Positions 61,452-64,000 of a stretch of DNA of 64,000 nucleotides are shown piece by piece; position 1 is the first letter of the stretch; the number at the start of each line of letters is the position of its first letter. Source of the DNA: Gemmatirosa kalamazoonensis. GTDB lineage: Bacteria; Gemmatimonadota; Gemmatimonadetes; Gemmatimonadales; Gemmatimonadaceae. A program made the translations under genes and the position numbers. The stretch is taken from positions 5,006,220 to 5,070,219 of the forward strand of contig NZ_CP007128.1 in the NCBI RefSeq assembly GCF_000522985.1, written 5' to 3'. The notes below the pieces were generated by a model. The model saw nothing but the letters and a program-made list of their open reading frames with translations, did not search any database and had not been told where the DNA came from.

Positions 61452-62270
61452 TCATCGACCGAACAGCGACAACGGCGGCGTGCGCGCGAGTCGGCGGGCG
61501 GCGAGGAAGCCGGCCACGACGCCGAGGCCCAACGCGAGGGCGGCGGAGAGGGCGATGACGTCGGGCGTGAGCGCGGCGAACGTGAGCGGCGTGCGGTAGA
61601 CCGCGCGGTAGTGCACGTTGATGAACAGCGTGCCGAGCCACCCGACACCCACGCCGAGCGCGGTGCCTAACAGCGAGACGAGCGCCGCCTCGAGAACGAG
61701 CGCGAGCACCACCGTACGCCGCGACAGCCCGATGAGACGCAGCGCGGCGACGTCGCGCCGACGCTCGTCCACCTTCAGCAGCAGGATGCAGAGCAGGAAG
61801 ATCGCGCTCGCGACGATGGTGATGACGCCGATGGCGCGATGGAAGCGGCGCACCACCTCGAACGTGCGCGACGTCCCCGCCGCGACGTCGGCCGAGCGGT
61901 AGGCGCGGAAGCCGAACGCCGCGCGGTCGATCGCGGCGAGCGCGCGCGTCGTCGCCGCGGGGCCGCGCGTGCCGACGGCGAAGCGGTCGACGCGGTTCTC
62001 GTAGCCGACGAGCCGCTGCAGGTGGTCGAGGTGCAGCCGCACGTGATACTCGCCGCGCGCGACGTCGGCCGGATCGGGCGGCGGACCGGTGATCGCCGCG
62101 ACCACCACCGTGTCGCCGGGGATGCCCGCCTTGCCGGCCACCACCACGCGGTCGCCCACGTGCAATCCGGCGTCCGCGGCGAGGCGCTCGTCGATCGCGA
62201 TCGTGCGAACGGCGGAGGGCTGGACCAGCGACGCGAGAGCGAGGACGAGCAATGAACGCATCATTTCCAT
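61452..62270 (-). CDS. ABC transporter permease, FtsX family (short N-terminus)
   Basis: 272 residues from ATG 62270. Starts with a signal-like helix (MRSLLVLALASLVQPS) followed directly by a MacB-like soluble domain (ERLAADAGLHVGDRVVVAG) and three FtsX helices (ASAIFLLCILLLKVDERRRDVAALRLIGLSRRTVV..., LGTALGVGVGWLGTLF, ALALGLGVVAGFLAARRL). The N-terminal soluble part is about 120 residues shorter than in the first permease, so the 5' end may be truncated. It is the first gene of the unit on the minus strand. Confidence 0.8.
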   Translation of the reverse strand: MEMMRSLLVLALASLVQPSAVRTIAIDERLAADAGLHVGDRVVVAGKAGIPGDTVVVAAITGPPPDPADVARGEYHVRLHLDHLQRLVGYENRVDRFAVGTRGPAATTRALAAIDRAAFGFRAYRSADVAAGTSRTFEVVRRFHRAIGVITIVASAIFLLCILLLKVDERRRDVAALRLIGLSRRTVVLALVLEAALVSLLGTALGVGVGWLGTLFINVHYRAVYRTPLTFAALTPDVIALSAALALGLGVVAGFLAARRLARTPPLSLFGR

Positions 62271-62358
62271 CGCGTTGTCATCACGTCCATAGGGCCGTGG
62301 AGCTCGGTGCTAGCGCCTACGGAAATGATGGTAACGCAATGAAGATGATTCGTTGCGT

Positions 62359-62847
62359 TCAGTGCGCCTGTACGCTCTTCGCCCAGCTGACCGTGCCGCG
62401 CAGCTCCTCGCGCGACTCCTCGAACGTGTACGACGGCGCGCTCAGCGTGCGGAGCCCGCGCTTCACGAGCAGCAGCGCCACGACGAGCTCCAGCACGCCG
62501 ACGACGAGCGCGCCGACCCAATAGTGCCGCCCGGCGAGCCGTCCGACGAGCGATACGAGCATCACGGTGAGCGCGGTGAGCGCGACGACGCCGGCGCCGA
62601 ACGCGAGGCCGAGCCACAGCGCGCCGCGGGCGCTGCGGCGGAGGCTGTCCGCGGTCTCGAGCTTCGCGAGCCGCACCTCGTCGCGCACGAGGCGCTTGGA
62701 ATCGTCGGTGAGTCGCCGGACGAGGTCCGGGATCGCGGCGTCGGGGTCGACGTGCGGAGCGGGACGGGCGGCCACTGCGTCCTCCTCGGGGTCTGCGCGT
62801 GCGGGCGGCGCGCCGGAACCTCCGGCGCCACCCGTGCTCCCGGGCAA
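62359..62847 (-). CDS. Holin-X/DUF1469-like membrane protein
   Basis: 162 residues. A 30-residue polar lead (GSTGGAGGSGAPPARADPEED) is followed by PDLVRRLTDDSKRLVRDEVRLAKLE, then two transmembrane helices (LWLGLAFGAGVVALTALTVMLVSLVG and YWVGALVVGVLELVVALLLV) and a basic tail. This is the pattern of the Actinobacterial holin-X superfamily III, probably an envelope protein, not a lysis holin here. The preceding 62271-62358 gap has a 10-bp inverted repeat (CATCATTTCC/GGAAATGATG) only. Confidence 0.8.
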   Translation of the reverse strand: MPGSTGGAGGSGAPPARADPEEDAVAARPAPHVDPDAAIPDLVRRLTDDSKRLVRDEVRLAKLETADSLRRSARGALWLGLAFGAGVVALTALTVMLVSLVGRLAGRHYWVGALVVGVLELVVALLLVKRGLRTLSAPSYTFEESREELRGTVSWAKSVQAH

Positions 62848-62904
62848 GGAGCGTTCCGATCGACGGCCGCCGACGCCTTGACGCGCGTCTCGGCTCGCTG
62901 AAAC

Positions 62905-62917
62905 TTGACTCCGTCAA
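62905..62917. promoter_or_regulatory. TTGAC-TCC-GTCAA palindrome before the MarR-GNAT gene
   Basis: Perfect five-base arms around three bases, 20 bp upstream of the start codon, in the gap between divergent genes. TTGAC here could also be a -35 box. A MarR-type regulator commonly binds such a site to control itself. Confidence 0.5.
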
Positions 62918-62937
62918 CTATCACGACGAGGCTCGAC

Positions 62938-63882
62938 ATGTCCACCGTCCCCACCGATCCGGTCCCGGCCGACGCGGTCGCCGCCGTGCGGCGCTTCAAT
63001 CGGTTCTACACGCGGCTCGTCGGGGCGCTCGACGAGGGACATCTCGCCACCGAGCACTCGCTGGCCGAGGCGCGGGTGCTCTACGAGCTGGCGCATCGCG
63101 ACGCGCCGACGGCGACGGAGGTCGGCCGCGATCTCCGCCTCGACGCCGGCTATCTGAGCCGCATCGTGCGCCGACTCGAGCGTGCGGGGCTCGTCACCCG
63201 CGCCGCGTCGACCGACGACGCGCGCCGGCGCCATCTCCGACTCACCGAGGCGGGACGCGCCGCCGCCGTCGACCTCGAGGCGCGTGCCCACCACGACGTC
63301 GCGTCGCACGTCGCGGCGCTGCCCGCCCCCGACCACCCGCGCCTGCTCGCCGCGATGCGCACGATCGAATCGCTGCTCGGCCGCGCCGACCAGACGGCGA
63401 TCGTGCTCCGCGATCCGCGGCCGGGCGACTACGGGTGGGTCATCGCGCGCAACGGCGCGCTCTACGCCCGGGAGTACGGCTGGGACGTCACGTACGAGGC
63501 GCTCGTGGCGCGCATCGTCGCCGACTTCGCCGCGGGCTTCGATCCACGTGTGGAGCGCTGCTGGATCGCGGAGCGCGACGGCGAGAACGTGGGGTGCATC
63601 TTCTGCGTCAGGCACCCGGAGCGTCCCGGCGTCGCGAAGCTGCGGCTCCTGCTCGTCGAGCCGTCGGCGCGCGGCGCGGGGCTCGGTGCGCGACTCGTGC
63701 GCGAGTGCATCGCGTTCGCGCGGTCGGCCGGCTATCACACGATGACGCTGTGGACGAACAGCGTGCTCGCCTCGGCGCGGCGGATCTACCAGGCGGCGGG
63801 GTTCCAGCTCGTCGAGGAGACGCCGAACCGGATGTTCGGGCACGAGCTGGTGGGGCAGACGTGGGAGCTGACACTCCGATGA
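62938..63882 (+). CDS. MarR-type HTH fused to GNAT acetyltransferase
   Basis: 314 residues from ATG 62938. Residues 1-150 are a MarR winged helix (LAEARVLYELAHRDAPTATEVGRDLRLDAGYLSRIVRRLERAGLVTR), and 165-314 a GNAT fold with the acetyl-CoA loop RLLLVEPSARGAGLGARLVRECIAFA. Two-domain MarR/GNAT proteins are a known family, thought to act as regulators that modify themselves or other proteins. Substrate unknown. Divergent from the holin-like gene with a palindrome upstream. Confidence 0.9.
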   Translation: MSTVPTDPVPADAVAAVRRFNRFYTRLVGALDEGHLATEHSLAEARVLYELAHRDAPTATEVGRDLRLDAGYLSRIVRRLERAGLVTRAASTDDARRRHLRLTEAGRAAAVDLEARAHHDVASHVAALPAPDHPRLLAAMRTIESLLGRADQTAIVLRDPRPGDYGWVIARNGALYAREYGWDVTYEALVARIVADFAAGFDPRVERCWIAERDGENVGCIFCVRHPERPGVAKLRLLLVEPSARGAGLGARLVRECIAFARSAGYHTMTLWTNSVLASARRIYQAAGFQLVEETPNRMFGHELVGQTWELTLR

Positions 63883-63922
63883 GGCCGCGCTGATGCTTCG
63901 GCGCCGAGGTTGCGGCGCCGCC

Positions 63923-64000
63923 TCATCCGTCGACCTCCACCAGCACCGCCTCCGCCACCGCCGTACCGACGGCGACCGCTCGCCCGCTCACGTCCACCGT
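63923..64000 (-). CDS. C-terminal end of a CDS running off the window
   Basis: On the minus strand, codons from the window edge to a TGA at 63923-63925 read TVDVSGRAVAVGTAVAEAVLVEVDG, with a strongly alternating hydrophobic pattern as in a final beta sandwich. Only 25 residues are visible, so no function is assigned. Confidence 0.4.
   Translation of the reverse strand, partial: TVDVSGRAVAVGTAVAEAVLVEVDG

Noticed and set aside
62359-62847. Lysis holin of a prophage
   Set aside because: Holin-X/DUF1469 proteins are widespread chromosomal membrane proteins; no endolysin or phage genes are near.

Overview
The window looks like a chromosomal segment of a high-GC bacterium, most likely a Gemmatimonadota member close to Gemmatirosa/Gemmatimonas. 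This is inferred from very GC-rich genes, a BTAD-TPR type regulator, many short lipoproteins of unknown function, and multihaem cytochrome plus TPR proteins. It is not a database match. The octamer CGTTAGGC (reverse complement GCCTAACG) recurs about 38 times in the chromosomal part and is absent from the cargo of the island described below, so it marks host versus foreign DNA.

Layout. 1-3.1 kb: SDR (partial), Baeyer-Villiger type monooxygenase and a CysK-family enzyme, all on the minus strand. 3.2-10.1 kb: sugar-acid catabolism, with two lactonase-type proteins, a Gfo/Idh/MocA oxidoreductase and a translationally coupled dgoK-dgoA-dgoD set for galactonate (De Ley-Doudoroff route), interrupted by a GxxExxY gene between inverted repeats. 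10.1-16.7 kb: small membrane protein, HExxH-like lipoprotein, large BTAD/TPR regulator, globin and a methyltransferase. 16.68-32.18 kb: a 15.5-kb integrative element in a tRNA-Gln gene. 32.1-38.6 kb: tRNA-Gln, tRNA-Ala, a frameshifted lipoprotein, a KGG/SDR stress cluster, ribonuclease Z, DUF2203 and a thioesterase. 38.6-47.8 kb: DUF3298-like lipoprotein, DUF4015 protein, diheme and octaheme cytochromes, class-V aminotransferase, 3-hydroxyisobutyrate-dehydrogenase-like enzyme, HMA-like protein and a RibD/DHFR-like protein. 47.8-57.7 kb: TetR regulator, PEP-CTERM miniprotein, MgtE, EamA, SURF1, amino-acid permease, DUF72 and two glycine-zipper paralogues. 57.7-62.3 kb: an AttEFGH-like ABC system. 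62.3-64 kb: holin-like membrane protein and a MarR-GNAT fusion.

The island is the most interesting part. Direct repeats of 86 bp (2 mismatches) containing the 3' part of tRNA-Gln bound it. At the left end are a tyrosine integrase with arm-site repeats, then an HNH protein, a GIY-YIG/DUF4357 protein and a tightly coupled three-gene operon: MmeI-like adenine methyltransferase without a visible nuclease motif, SF2 helicase, and T5orf172-type GIY-YIG protein. The right half runs leftwards as AlpA-like regulator, Prim-Pol, DUF3631 helicase (frameshifted), unknown protein and a terminase-small-subunit-like protein. It is divergent from an XRE repressor whose start codon lies inside a 14-bp-arm inverted repeat. 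There are no capsid or tail genes. This repressor / alpA / primase / helicase / terS order resembles phage satellites (PICI/SaPI type), here carrying a candidate restriction-modification or defence operon.

A second theme is a set of intergenic arrays made of short tandem units facing their own complements (4.4, 37.2, 38.6, 46.9, 57.7, 59.3 and 61.3 kb). They sit mostly at gene ends, and several are read into neighbouring genes as C-terminal tails. Two genes (DUF3631 and the lipoprotein at 32.3 kb) are each broken by an apparent one-unit change in a CG dinucleotide run.
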